Of a stretch of DNA of 64,000 nucleotides, positions 37,094 to 46,114 are shown in pieces. The notes below the pieces were generated by a model. It searched no databases. It was not told the origin of the DNA and saw only the letters and a program-made list of their open reading frames with translations. Source of the DNA: Flavobacteriaceae bacterium. Lineage in GTDB: Bacteria > Bacteroidota > Bacteroidia > Flavobacteriales > Flavobacteriaceae. A program made the position numbers and the translations under genes. Numbering within the stretch: the stretch's first letter is position 1; each line of letters opens with the position of its first letter. Location of the stretch: assembly GCA_016780065.1 (NCBI GenBank), contig JADHML010000002.1:32854-96853 (forward strand). Direction: 5' to 3'.

Positions 37094-37653
37094 TGAAGAT
37101 GAGAAACATAGTCGCCATATTTTTATTTTTTACAAGCTCCATACTGGTAGCACAATCCGTATTTGATAAATTCGAAAACCATGAATCGGTCTCTTATATG
37201 TCGATCAGTCCTCGTCTTTTTCAGATGATGGCCAGTATGAATATTGATAATAATGATCCAGAAGCACAAGAGTTCTTCGAATTGGTCAACAACATCAATT
37301 CTTTCAAATTACTACGAACCGATGATCGGCAGATTTCAAATGAATTCATTGTCTGGGTCGATAAACAAGCTACATCAAACAACCTTGAGGAACTCATGCG
37401 AGTGAGAGATGGTGGTAGCAAGGTCAATTTTTACATAAAATCAGCTAAGGACTCCGAACGAGTAGAAGAATTGATGATGTTGGTGTCAGATGCTGAAATA
37501 CCAGATGTTGATATTGATATCAAACCCCAAACTGTTTTATTGGTTATTAAGGGAGATATTGATTTGGAACGCATCTCTGCTTTGACCAAAAAAATGGATC
37601 TTCCAGGTTCCGATGACTTAAAGAAACTCAATGATCATGAAAATAATAAATAG
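37093..37653 (+). CDS. DUF4252 secreted protein
   Basis: A 186-residue exported protein: signal peptide NIVAIFLFFTSSILVAQS, then the DUF4252 region (FELVNNINSFKLLRTDD, ELMRVRDGGSKVNFYIKSA). No lipobox, so probably periplasmic or surface. Third gene of the sigma module, abutting the anti-sigma gene by one shared base and overlapping the next gene by 23 nt. Function unknown; probably part of the sigma response. Confidence 0.85.
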   Translation: MKMRNIVAIFLFFTSSILVAQSVFDKFENHESVSYMSISPRLFQMMASMNIDNNDPEAQEFFELVNNINSFKLLRTDDRQISNEFIVWVDKQATSNNLEELMRVRDGGSKVNFYIKSAKDSERVEELMMLVSDAEIPDVDIDIKPQTVLLVIKGDIDLERISALTKKMDLPGSDDLKKLNDHENNK

Positions 37654-38170
37654 AACCCTCCTGCTTTTTTTGATACCACTCTTCTTGGGTTGTTCTTCAA
37701 ACACAAGCTTACAGGAATATTTTGTGTCTAAATCTGAAGATGGTAATTTTTTAATTGTTAACATCCCTGCATCAACTCTTGGGATTGCTCAAGACAGCTT
37801 GTCAGAGACTGATCTAGAGGTTTTGTCTAGCTTTCATAAACTCAACATAATGGCATATAAAGCGGATCCTGCAAATCCTGAGTTCATGGAGCAAGAGCTC
37901 ACGACCATTCGTTCGATTGTCAGCGCATCACCCTATGAAGAATTGATGACGCTAAATGACAGTCGATTTTCTGGAAAAATCATTGTCGTGGGGGAAGACG
38001 TCCATCTAGAGGAGGTTGTCTTTTTTGGACAATCGCCCAAAGCGGGGTTTGTATTGGCGCGTGTATTGGGCAATCAGATGACTACCAAAAAAGTAGCAAA
38101 GTTGGCCATGCTTATTCAAGAAGAAAACATAGACACTGAGGTGTTTGCTGGCTTGCAGTCTTTTTTTTAA
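37631..38170 (+). CDS. DUF4252 lipoprotein
   Basis: A 179-residue lipoprotein paralogous in design to its upstream neighbour. Signal and lipobox TLLLFLIPLFLGC are followed by a DUF4252-like domain (HKLNIMAYKADPANPEF, EELMTLNDSRFSGKIIVVGE). ATG at 37631 or 37637. It overlaps the upstream gene by 23 nt and its last 4 nt overlap the convergent purB. Confidence 0.8.
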   Translation: MIMKIINRTLLLFLIPLFLGCSSNTSLQEYFVSKSEDGNFLIVNIPASTLGIAQDSLSETDLEVLSSFHKLNIMAYKADPANPEFMEQELTTIRSIVSASPYEELMTLNDSRFSGKIIVVGEDVHLEEVVFFGQSPKAGFVLARVLGNQMTTKKVAKLAMLIQEENIDTEVFAGLQSFF

Positions 38171-39510
38171 ATACCGGTGTAGTTTTGTGGGCTTATTCCA
38201 TAAAGCTCATCTTTTACGGCATCTGTCACATCTAGCTGGTCAATAAACAATTTGATGGCTTTTGCATCGATCACACCATGTGTACGCGTAAATGCTTTTA
38301 ATGCCTCATAGGGATTTTTGTATCCTTCGCGTCTTAAAATGGTTTGAATGGCTTCTGCAACAACCGCCCAATTTTGCTCTAAGTCTTGTTCTATGGCTGT
38401 CTTGTTGACTTCTAGTTTCCCGATCCCTTTTAGAATAGATTCCAGTCCGATGAGTGTGTGTCCCATAGGGACTCCAATATTTCTTAATACGGTGCTGTCC
38501 GTAAGGTCTCGTTGAAGTCTAGAAACAGGTAGTTTACTGGCCAAAAATTCAAAAATAGCGTTGGCCATCCCTAAGTTTCCTTCTGCGTTCTCAAAGTCAA
38601 TGGGATTAACTTTGTGTGGCATAGCAGAAGATCCCACTTCGTTTTCTTTTATTTTTTGCTTGAAATATTCCATTGAAATATAAGTCCATACATCTCTGCT
38701 AAAGTCCACTAAGATGGTGTTGATGCGTTTGAGTCCATCGCAGAGCGCTGCTAAATGATCATAATGCTCGATTTGAGTCGTGGGAAAAGAATGCTTCAGT
38801 CCGAGGTTCCCCTCAACAAACTTTTGCCCAAATGCCTTCCAATCAATATCAGGATAAGCTACTTTGTGGGCATTGAAGTTTCCAGTAGCACCTCCAAATT
38901 TAGCCGCCATTGGTATCTGTTGCAACAATCTAAGTTGCTCATCCAATCGCACTACAAAAACTTCGATTTCCTTTCCCAATCGAGTTGGGGAGGCTGGCTG
39001 ACCGTGTGTTCTCGCAAGCATGGAAACCTGTTGGTTTTGTTGAGCTAAATGATTTAGTGAGTCTTTAACCTCTTCAATCTTCGGAGCCAATACATTGTCA
39101 AGAGCTTCTTTGATTGACAACGGAATGGCAGTGTTGTTAATGTCTTGAGAGGTCAGTCCAAAGTGGATAAACTCTTTGTAGGCTCCCAAATCAAGCCGAT
39201 CAAATTCATTTTTTATAAAATATTCGACCGCTTTAACATCGTGATTGGTGGTTTTTTCAATGTCTTTGATGGCTTTTGCATCCTCGGCAGAAAAGTGAAT
39301 GTATATGGCTCTCAAGTCATCGTATAAACTTTTTTTGAAAGTATTGAGTTGGGGTAATGGTCGCTCACACAATGAAATAAAATATTCTATTTCAACTTGA
39401 ACCCTGTATTTAATAAGTCCTTGCTCTGAAAAATATGGGTGTAGGGATTTGGTTTTTTTGCGGTATCTACCGTCAATAGGGGATATGGCGTTGAGGGTGT
39501 TGAGAAGCAT
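38167..39510 (-). CDS. purB: Adenylosuccinate lyase
   Basis: A 447-residue PurB acting twice in purine synthesis (SAICAR to AICAR, adenylosuccinate to AMP). It opens with LNAISPIDGRYR, and carries TSQDINNTAIPLS, ARTHGQPASPTRLGKE and the fumarase/aspartase signature around GSSAMPHKVNPIDFENAEGN. Own promoter box 17 nt upstream; purL is elsewhere in the window, so the purine genes are dispersed. Confidence 0.95.
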   Translation of the reverse strand: MLLNTLNAISPIDGRYRKKTKSLHPYFSEQGLIKYRVQVEIEYFISLCERPLPQLNTFKKSLYDDLRAIYIHFSAEDAKAIKDIEKTTNHDVKAVEYFIKNEFDRLDLGAYKEFIHFGLTSQDINNTAIPLSIKEALDNVLAPKIEEVKDSLNHLAQQNQQVSMLARTHGQPASPTRLGKEIEVFVVRLDEQLRLLQQIPMAAKFGGATGNFNAHKVAYPDIDWKAFGQKFVEGNLGLKHSFPTTQIEHYDHLAALCDGLKRINTILVDFSRDVWTYISMEYFKQKIKENEVGSSAMPHKVNPIDFENAEGNLGMANAIFEFLASKLPVSRLQRDLTDSTVLRNIGVPMGHTLIGLESILKGIGKLEVNKTAIEQDLEQNWAVVAEAIQTILRREGYKNPYEALKAFTRTHGVIDAKAIKLFIDQLDVTDAVKDELYGISPQNYTGI

Positions 39511-39527
39511 ATAAATTTTATCAGCGA

Positions 39528-39535
39528 CAAAGGTA
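39528..39535 (-). promoter_or_regulatory. -7 box of purB
   Basis: TACCTTTG on the minus strand, 17 nt before the ATG. Confidence 0.55.
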
Positions 39536-39550
39536 ATATTTTACACTATA

Positions 39551-40312
39551 TTATCGTCTGCTTAGAACTTTGTATTCTTCATAACATCCACTAATTGCTT
39601 CTAGAATTTGAAGATCGTTTGCAGATTTAATAAATCCTTCAGAAAAATTACAATTGCGTAATATTTCTTCTAGGTCAACTTGATCCAATTGCAGCACTTC
39701 TTCTAAGGTTTCTCGATCATATTTAACAGCAAGCAAATCACGAAGTTCATTGTTTTCTTGCATCATTTTTAATTTCCGAAGCTGCTTTGGTTTTTTACCG
39801 AAAAGATTGTGTAAAAAATCAAATGGGTTAAATATGGAACCCACCACTCTTGAAAAAGCAGAGGACCCTCGTGTTCCTGCTTCGTAGCCACTAGAAGGTA
39901 GTCCTGGAATGCTGTATCGTGGATTTCTGTTGATAGGCACATTCTTAGCATCAATATCTAAGAAACCTGTAAGTTGGTAAGGCCGAAGGATGACTTCTTC
40001 TAAAGCAAGAGCGAGTTGAGTAAGCTTAAAAATGGTTTTGGGGTACTTGATTAAATCGTTGGTTACTTTGACTTTGAGACTTTTAAAACCAAGATAGCTC
40101 AACAAGAGTGTGTCGTTCACACTTGCCGGGATTACAAATACACCCTCACTGTCGGTAATGCTCATTTTCACCTTGTTAAGGTTGAGCACATGGACGGTAG
40201 ACATAGGCTGTCCATTCTCTTCGTTGTGCACCACACCGATCAGCTCTTGGGCTGTCATAGGAGATAGTGCTAAGAGCAAACCTATCGTTAAGTGTTTTGA
40301 AATACGAATCAT
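39551..40312 (-). CDS. Carboxypeptidase-regulatory-like domain protein, exported
   Basis: A 253-residue secreted protein. A signal peptide (HLTIGLLLALSPMTAQ) is followed by a CarboxypepD_reg-like beta-sandwich (about 23-98: GVVHNEENGQPMSTVHVLNL, ESLLLSYLGFK-like core) of the kind found at the N-terminus of TonB receptors. Here no receptor follows. The remaining 150 residues are polar and helical (LRKLKMMQENNELRDLLAVK) with no family I recognise. Probably a surface or periplasmic protein of unknown role. Confidence 0.75.
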   Translation of the reverse strand: MIRISKHLTIGLLLALSPMTAQELIGVVHNEENGQPMSTVHVLNLNKVKMSITDSEGVFVIPASVNDTLLLSYLGFKSLKVKVTNDLIKYPKTIFKLTQLALALEEVILRPYQLTGFLDIDAKNVPINRNPRYSIPGLPSSGYEAGTRGSSAFSRVVGSIFNPFDFLHNLFGKKPKQLRKLKMMQENNELRDLLAVKYDRETLEEVLQLDQVDLEEILRNCNFSEGFIKSANDLQILEAISGCYEEYKVLSRR

Positions 40313-40385
40313 TTAATACCCATCAAAAGTACAAACTAAACTCATTCTTTTTCATCACCAAACCATTTTGCTAAATTTTAACAAT

Positions 40386-40964
40386 TTACCGAGCGCCTTG
40401 AAGATATTGCACAAGTTTCTGAACCGCCAAACCTCTATGGCTAATATGGTTTTTTACTTCCGGAGGCAATTCTGCGAATGACTGATTAAATCCGTCTGGC
40501 ACAAAAACGGGATCATAGCCAAACCCCCCGATTCCTACAGCTTTTTCTGAAATGGTTCCTTTTACAATTCCTTCAAAATAAAGCGTCTTTTCATTGGTCA
40601 ATAGACAAATTACTGTTCTGAACTGTGCCTTTCTGTTTTTCTCTCCCTTGAGAGCTCCAAGTAGTTTTTCAAGATTTTTCGTGTCATTTTTGGGCTCACC
40701 AGCATAGCGTGCCGATCGAACACCCGGAGCCCCATTAAGGGCTAATACCTCCAGTCCAGTATCGTCTGCAATCACCGCTCCTCCAAACAGATCATATATT
40801 TCCTGAGCTTTAATTAAGGCGTTCCCTTTTAGGTCAGAGGCGGTTTCTGCGATCTCATCTTGATGATTTAGATCAATCAAAGTTTTAATTTGAAGCTGAG
40901 GCAACATGGCCTTTAATTCCTTAACCTTATGAGAGTTATGAGTAGCAAAAATAAAATGGCTCAT
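40386..40964 (-). CDS. rdgB: Non-canonical purine NTP pyrophosphatase (RdgB/HAM1)
   Basis: A 192-residue house-cleaning enzyme hydrolysing ITP, dITP and XTP to the monophosphates. It shows the N-terminal nucleotide motif FATHNSHKVKELKAML, the metal/catalytic ADDTGLEVLALNGAPGVRSA, and GFGYDPVFVPDG with SHRGLAVQKL at the end. Overlaps the rlmH stop by 4 nt, so the two are translated from one mRNA. Confidence 0.94.
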   Translation of the reverse strand: MSHFIFATHNSHKVKELKAMLPQLQIKTLIDLNHQDEIAETASDLKGNALIKAQEIYDLFGGAVIADDTGLEVLALNGAPGVRSARYAGEPKNDTKNLEKLLGALKGEKNRKAQFRTVICLLTNEKTLYFEGIVKGTISEKAVGIGGFGYDPVFVPDGFNQSFAELPPEVKNHISHRGLAVQKLVQYLQGAR

Positions 40965-41434
40965 GAGTTGTGATAGGGTTCGTTTTTGATGATGGTCAGT
41001 GCTCGATAGATTTGTTCAATAGCAAAAATACGGATCATCTGATGTGAAAATGTCATTTCTGATAACGAAATAAAGCCATTGGCACGTTGACGAACTTTTT
41101 CAGAAAATCCATAAGCACCCCCGACACAAAAGACCAAGCTTTTTGTGGATTGCAGCGCTTTTTGTTCAATAAATTTTGAAAAAGCAACAGAAGTATAACT
41201 CTTGCCACGCTCATCCAATAGAATCAGCACATCATCGGGTGACACGGAATTCATAATGTGGATTCCTTCTTGATTTTTGATGAATTCTGGGTTGTTTTTA
41301 TTGGTTTTTTTAGCATCCCTTACAACAACCCACTCAAAAGGCATATACCGTCTGATTCGTTTGATGTAATTGTCAATCCAGTCTGTCAAATCTGATCGGT
41401 TTGTTTTTCCAACGACCATCAATTTAATTTTCAT
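40961..41434 (-). CDS. rlmH: 23S rRNA pseudouridine-1915 N3-methyltransferase
   Basis: A 157-residue SPOUT-class methyltransferase from the ATG at 41434; the longer frame to 41467 extends past the -7 box and is rejected. The knot region LVFCVGGAYGFSEKVRQRA binds SAM and the C-terminal SLSEMTFSHQMIRIFAIEQI matches RlmH closely. Length is as expected. First gene of a two-gene unit with rdgB. Confidence 0.95.
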   Translation of the reverse strand: MKIKLMVVGKTNRSDLTDWIDNYIKRIRRYMPFEWVVVRDAKKTNKNNPEFIKNQEGIHIMNSVSPDDVLILLDERGKSYTSVAFSKFIEQKALQSTKSLVFCVGGAYGFSEKVRQRANGFISLSEMTFSHQMIRIFAIEQIYRALTIIKNEPYHNS

Positions 41435-41439
41435 AGGCA

Positions 41440-41447
41440 CAAAGATA
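41440..41447 (-). promoter_or_regulatory. -7 box of rlmH
   Basis: TATCTTTG on the minus strand, 5 nt before the ATG; predicts a leaderless mRNA. Confidence 0.6.
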
Positions 41448-41493
41448 ACGTCTAATAGATGTTCCACGGGTCATATTTCTTAAATTAGCCCTC

Positions 41494-42411
41494 ATGGATG
41501 ACCACAACAACTTTCAATTACGACAAATTCCATTGTTGGGTCGTATGGTCTCCTTTCTCAAATCGATTCATCTAAACAAGAAACATCATTTTTCTGTCTA
41601 TGATTTGATGGAAATGTATATCACAGGTATTTTTAAGGGAGCCCTGACCACAAGGGCTGGTAGCATTGCATTTAGTTTTTTTATGGCGCTTTTCCCTTTT
41701 TTGGTTTTTGTGCTCAACCTTATTCCTTTGATGCCCATCTCTGGTTTTGAAGATACTTTTAAACTTTTTCTAGAGTCCTTATTGCCTGTTGATTCACACA
41801 CCATTTTCGAATCTATTTATGAAGGCATCTATGACAAACGAAGGGGCGGATTGTTGTCATCGGCTTTCTTATTATCCATTTTGTTTATGGGCAACGGAAT
41901 CTATGCCATTTTTGGAGGCTTTGAAGAATCGTATCATGTGGAGATTACACGTCATTTTTTTAAACAATATCTTTATGCATTAGCGGTGGGCTTGTTGTTG
42001 TCATTTATCTTATTACTTGCTGTAGCGGGTTTTATTTTCTTTGAAGTTTATGTGGTGAGTCCAACGACAGGAGGTGGGTTTGATCATACTTTATTGAGTG
42101 TTCCTGCGCTCCAGTATGTTTTTTTTGTAATCATTTCATACGTGAGCAGTGCTTGTTTATACTATTTTGGTACCGCTGAGGTCAATACCTTGCGCTTTTT
42201 TTCGCCTGGGGCTTTTATGAGTTGTGTCTTGATAGTACTGACTACCTTTTTATTTGGTTTATATATCGAATACTTTTCTTCCTACAATAAGCTGTATGGT
42301 TCCATAGGTGCTTTGTTGATTTTGATGCTATACATTTGGCTGAACGCGATCATTTTATTGTTGGGTTTTGAGCTCAATGCGGTTCTTAATAAATTCAATA
42401 AAAAACAATGA
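41494..42411 (+). CDS. YihY/BrkB-family membrane protein
   Basis: A 305-residue inner-membrane protein with about six helices (around 60-82, 130-148, 165-195, 215-235, 243-262, 272-295). The family pattern TRAGSIAFSFFMALFPFLVF is near the start and YGSIGALLILMLYIWLNAII near the end. Once called ribonuclease BN, the family's function is unknown. Its stop overlaps the priA start (ATGA), so both share an mRNA. Confidence 0.9.
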   Translation: MDDHNNFQLRQIPLLGRMVSFLKSIHLNKKHHFSVYDLMEMYITGIFKGALTTRAGSIAFSFFMALFPFLVFVLNLIPLMPISGFEDTFKLFLESLLPVDSHTIFESIYEGIYDKRRGGLLSSAFLLSILFMGNGIYAIFGGFEESYHVEITRHFFKQYLYALAVGLLLSFILLLAVAGFIFFEVYVVSPTTGGGFDHTLLSVPALQYVFFVIISYVSSACLYYFGTAEVNTLRFFSPGAFMSCVLIVLTTFLFGLYIEYFSSYNKLYGSIGALLILMLYIWLNAIILLLGFELNAVLNKFNKKQ

Positions 42412-44840
42412 TGACCTATTTTGTAGATGTCATATTGCCCTTGCCGTTGCCTAGGCCATTCACCTATCAAATTACGGAGGCAGAACATGCATTTATCTCT
42501 CCTGGTGTCCGTCTGGTGGTTCCTTTTGGGAACAAAAAAAAATATGCGGCACTTGCCCTAAAGACCCATAATCAGGTTCCTGTATATCAATCAAAATCTA
42601 TTGAATACATCATCGATGAGAGCCCTTTGATAACCTCTTCTCAACTCAAACTATGGCAATGGATTTCTGAATATTATATGTGTCCAATGGGATTGGTGAT
42701 GCGGGCGGCCATCCCGAGTATGTTGTTGTTAGAAAGCGAAACAGAGTTGGTGCATTTACAGGCTCCCGTTTCGAGCCTACAAATCAGTAACCAAGCCCGT
42801 TTATTATGGGAAAAATTGGCTAATGTCGAAAAGATTCCTTTATCTCAAATTTCTGAGTATGTAAACGTAGACAACCCTTTAAAACTTGTGCAAGAATTAC
42901 TTCGTCATAAGTTGATAGCCACAAGGGAAGAAGTCTATGGACGCTATGCTCCCAAAGAAGAAGTACGAATCGCTTTATCACAAGAATTCACTAAAGAAGA
43001 ACGCCTTATGAACTTGTTGACATCTCTTCAAAAACATGAAGCACAGCGGCAAACTCTTCTACAAATGGTTCAGCAGAAACAACCCATTGCACGGACCCTT
43101 TTTCATAAACTTGCTGGAGTGTCAAAATCTTCTGTACAAACCTTGTTAAAAAAAGGGGTGTTTGTTTTGAGTACCCATCGGGTGGATCGATTGCCTATAA
43201 AAACAGAGGCTGAAAATCCTTTGTCTCCACTCACACAACCCCAACAAAAGGTGAGGGATCAAATACAAATCGCCGAGAGTGCCACCACGCATCTTTTACA
43301 CGGGGTTACAGCCTCAGGGAAAACAGAGGTTTACATGCATCTCATAAATGAAGTCATCCAAGAAGGCAAACAAGTGTTGTTTTTGGTTCCTGAAATCGCA
43401 TTGACAGCCCAGCTGATACAGCGGTTACACTTGCATTTTGGAAAAAAGTTGTCGGTTTACCATTCTCGTTATTCACAAAGTGAACGGGTAGAGGTATGGA
43501 ACGCCCTGCTAGAGAAAAAATCCTCTGCCCAGCTTATTGTGGGTGCTCGGTCTGCAGTTCTTCTACCATTCTCTAACCTAGGTTTGATCGTTGTTGATGA
43601 ATCACACGAATATGCCTACAAACAATTTGAAGCTGCTCCTCGTTATCATGCTAGAGATGCGGCGGTTGTATTGGGTCGTTTGCATAAAGCGCCTGTGGTT
43701 CTGGGTTCAGCCACCCCTTCCATTGAATCATACCACAATGCTACTAATGGTAAATATCATTTGAATTCTCTTAATGAACGATTCCAAGGTTTCCAATTGC
43801 CCACCATAGAACTAGTAGATTTAAAAACAGCTCAAAAAAAGCAAAAAATGCAGGGTGTTTTCTCTGTCGGTATGATCGAAGCTATTACCCAAACCCTTGA
43901 AAATGGAGATCAGGTCATATTGTTTCAAAACCGACGTGGTTATGCGCCCTTTATAAGTTGTATGGCTTGTGGTCATGTGCCTCAGTGTACCAACTGCGAT
44001 GTCAGCCTGACTTACCATAGTCATAGCCAACAACTCAAGTGTCATTACTGTGACTATGCCACTCCAGTACACAGTCATTGTACAGCTTGTGGTACGCCCC
44101 ATCCCCGCACCATAGGTTTGGGAACTCAACAAGTAGAGGAGGAAGTGGTTAAGCTGTTCCCTGAGGCTCGTGTGGCGCGTATGGACACCGATACCACGCG
44201 AGGCAAAAACAGTCATCAACAACTGATAGATCGTTTTCAGAACAGAGAGTTAGACATCTTGGTAGGAACCCAAATGCTTACCAAAGGATTGGATTTTGGT
44301 GGGGTATCTCTTGTGGGTGTGGTGCAGGCCGATGGCTTGTTAAATTTCCCCAATTTTAGAGCGCATGAACGTGCTTTTCAGATGTTGTTGCAAGTTGCAG
44401 GTCGCGCAGGTCGTTCGGGCCAACAAGGAAGAGTTTTGGTACAGACCTATGATGTGAATCATCCAGTTTTAAAACAACTTTTGGATGCGGATTACAACGC
44501 TATGTTTTCCACTCAATTGAACCAGCGCAGTCAGTTTAAATACCCTCCATTTCAGCGTTTGATACGTTTTGAGTGTAAGCACAAGAGTTTTGCCGTATTG
44601 CAAGAAGCTGCCAACTGGTTTGCCACGGCGCTCAAAAGCAACTTCCCTGATGTTTTGGGTCCTCAATCTCCACCCGTAGGTCGCATTCGCAATCAGTATG
44701 TATTACACATCTTACTCAAGCTCCCTGCTGACAAATCTACTACAGCGCCCAAATCACAAATCAAACGTATTGTAAACCGCATGGAACAAATCGCTGCTTT
44801 TCGTTCGGTTCGCCTCAATATTGACGTGGATCCGATATAA
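42408..44840 (+). CDS. priA: Primosomal protein N' (replication restart helicase)
   Basis: An 810-residue PriA. The N-terminal DNA-binding domain (FVDVILPLPLPRPFTYQI) is followed by a superfamily 2 helicase core with Walker A GVTASGKTEVYMHL, DESH box IVVDESHEYAY and motif III LGSATPSIESYH. A zinc-binding insert of four CxxC-type pairs lies at about 520-560 (CMACGHVPQCTNC and later). Motif VI is in LLQVAGRAGRSGQQG. It reloads the replisome at stalled forks. ATG at 42408 or the next codon. Confidence 0.95.
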   Translation: MMTYFVDVILPLPLPRPFTYQITEAEHAFISPGVRLVVPFGNKKKYAALALKTHNQVPVYQSKSIEYIIDESPLITSSQLKLWQWISEYYMCPMGLVMRAAIPSMLLLESETELVHLQAPVSSLQISNQARLLWEKLANVEKIPLSQISEYVNVDNPLKLVQELLRHKLIATREEVYGRYAPKEEVRIALSQEFTKEERLMNLLTSLQKHEAQRQTLLQMVQQKQPIARTLFHKLAGVSKSSVQTLLKKGVFVLSTHRVDRLPIKTEAENPLSPLTQPQQKVRDQIQIAESATTHLLHGVTASGKTEVYMHLINEVIQEGKQVLFLVPEIALTAQLIQRLHLHFGKKLSVYHSRYSQSERVEVWNALLEKKSSAQLIVGARSAVLLPFSNLGLIVVDESHEYAYKQFEAAPRYHARDAAVVLGRLHKAPVVLGSATPSIESYHNATNGKYHLNSLNERFQGFQLPTIELVDLKTAQKKQKMQGVFSVGMIEAITQTLENGDQVILFQNRRGYAPFISCMACGHVPQCTNCDVSLTYHSHSQQLKCHYCDYATPVHSHCTACGTPHPRTIGLGTQQVEEEVVKLFPEARVARMDTDTTRGKNSHQQLIDRFQNRELDILVGTQMLTKGLDFGGVSLVGVVQADGLLNFPNFRAHERAFQMLLQVAGRAGRSGQQGRVLVQTYDVNHPVLKQLLDADYNAMFSTQLNQRSQFKYPPFQRLIRFECKHKSFAVLQEAANWFATALKSNFPDVLGPQSPPVGRIRNQYVLHILLKLPADKSTTAPKSQIKRIVNRMEQIAAFRSVRLNIDVDPI

Positions 44841-44878
44841 TAAATTATGATCAACTTTCAAAGATGTTAGTCGAAGGT

Positions 44879-44909
44879 TTGTTTAATACAAACAAAAATG
44901 ATAATTTCG
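44879..44909 (+). promoter_or_regulatory. Promoter of the rpsF-rpsR-rplI operon
   Basis: TTG at 44879-44881, 20-bp spacer, then TAATTTCG at 44902-44909, one base off the -7 consensus. It lies 17 nt before the rpsF ATG. Confidence 0.55.
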
Positions 44910-44926
44910 CTGCCCAATTTAGAATT

Positions 44927-45265
44927 ATGAATCATTACGAAACTGTTTTCATTTTAAATCCCGTTTTATCTGATGATCAGGTAAAGGAAGCAGTTCAGAA
45001 GTATGCTGATTTCATCACCTCCAATGGAGGTACGCTTGTCCATCAAGAAGACTGGGGTCTGAAAAAATTTGCTTACCCCATTCAAAACAAAAAAAGTGGC
45101 TTTTACCACCTTTTTGATTTTCAGATAAGCTCAGATGCCATCAATGCTTTCGAACTGGAATTTAGGAGAGATGAGCGCGTGATGCGCTACCTCACGGTCA
45201 AACTCGATAAGCATGCTGAGGCTTGGGCCGAAAAACGTAGAGAACGTCAAACTGTAAAATCTTAA
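44927..45265 (+). CDS. rpsF: 30S ribosomal protein bS6
   Basis: 112 residues from the ATG at 44927 (MNHYETVFILNPVLSDDQVK), the conserved bS6 opening. A longer frame beginning at 44864 includes the promoter and is rejected. The conserved middle (HQEDWGLKKFAYPIQNKKSG) and RDERVMRYLTVKLDKHAE are present. Leads the classic rpsF-rpsR-rplI ribosomal operon; here no ssb lies between. Confidence 0.97.
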   Translation: MNHYETVFILNPVLSDDQVKEAVQKYADFITSNGGTLVHQEDWGLKKFAYPIQNKKSGFYHLFDFQISSDAINAFELEFRRDERVMRYLTVKLDKHAEAWAEKRRERQTVKS

Positions 45266-45268
45266 GAA

Positions 45269-45565
45269 ATGTCCACTTTAGAACAAGCAAGTAAAGGCGG
45301 AAAACAAGGAGAAGTCCGTTATTTGACTCCCTTAAACATCGACACCGCTACTGCAAAAAAATACTGCCGATTCAAAAAGGCGGGTATTAAATACATCGAC
45401 TACAAAGACGCAGACTATCTGTTGAAGTTCGTCAATGAGCAAGGTAAGATTTTGCCTAGAAGACTCACTGGAACTTCTCTAAAGTACCAGCGTAAACTTT
45501 CTGTAGCGATCAAACGTGCGCGTCACCTTGCGTTGATGCCTTATGTTGGAGACCTTTTAAAGTAA
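45269..45565 (+). CDS. rpsR: 30S ribosomal protein bS18
   Basis: 98 residues with the bS18 core [40 protein letters not shown] and [20 protein letters not shown]. The N-terminal 25 residues form the extended Bacteroidetes-type tail. It is 3 nt after rpsF and binds bS6 on the 30S platform. Confidence 0.97.
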   Translation: MSTLEQASKGGKQGEVRYLTPLNIDTATAKKYCRFKKAGIKYIDYKDADYLLKFVNEQGKILPRRLTGTSLKYQRKLSVAIKRARHLALMPYVGDLLK

Positions 45566-45572
45566 GAGCGCT

Positions 45573-46028
45573 ATGGAATTGATACTAAAACAAGACGTAG
45601 AAAACCTTGGCTTCAAGGATGATGTTGTGAATGTCAAAAACGGATATGGGCGCAATTTTCTCATACCCCAAGGTTTGGCCATTTTAGCAACCGCTTCTGC
45701 CAAAAAAGTATTGGCGGAAAACCTTAAACAACGTGCTTTTAAGGAAAAAAAGATGGTTGATGATGCTCAAGCATTGTCTAAAAAGCTATCTGCATTAGAA
45801 CTTAAAATCGCTGCTAAAGCAGGTGCTGGTAACAAGCTTTTTGGTTCAGTAGGTACAGCAGATCTATCAGAGGCTTTGTCAAAGGCTGGCCACGATGTAG
45901 ACAGAAAATTCATCAAGTTGGCTGGAAGTGCCGTCAAACGCCTTGGTAAATACACTGCGAGCATCCGTTTGCACAGAGAAGTAAGTGCTAACTTAGACTT
46001 CGAAGTTGTAAAAGCTGCTGAAGAATAA
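45573..46028 (+). CDS. rplI: 50S ribosomal protein bL9
   Basis: 151 residues with the bL9 N-domain signature VENLGFKDDVVNVKNGYGRN, FLIPQGLAILAT, a long connecting helix, and the C-domain GNKLFGSVGTADLSEAL. Last gene of the operon, 7 nt after rpsR, followed by a strong terminator. Confidence 0.97.
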   Translation: MELILKQDVENLGFKDDVVNVKNGYGRNFLIPQGLAILATASAKKVLAENLKQRAFKEKKMVDDAQALSKKLSALELKIAAKAGAGNKLFGSVGTADLSEALSKAGHDVDRKFIKLAGSAVKRLGKYTASIRLHREVSANLDFEVVKAAEE

Positions 46029-46052
46029 CAATTTATTCTTATAAAAAAATAG

Positions 46053-46079
46053 AAGCCGCATCTGATGCGGCTTTTTTTA
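46053..46079 (+). terminator. Intrinsic terminator of the rpsF operon
   Basis: Perfect stem AAGCCGCAT (46053-46061) with 46065-46073, CTG loop, then a T run. Confidence 0.9.
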
Positions 46080-46114
46080 TGTAAAAACAAGATATTTGCA
46101 TTAAATTTAGCCAC

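Noticed and set aside
43821..44222. 133-codon open frame antisense to priA
   Set aside because: It lies over the priA zinc-binding insert and has no recognisable feature.
46090..46109. Promoter box for hisS (TAAATTTA and GATATTTG)
   Set aside because: Both deviate from TAnnTTTG and neither has a TTG at the right distance; left out of the feature list.
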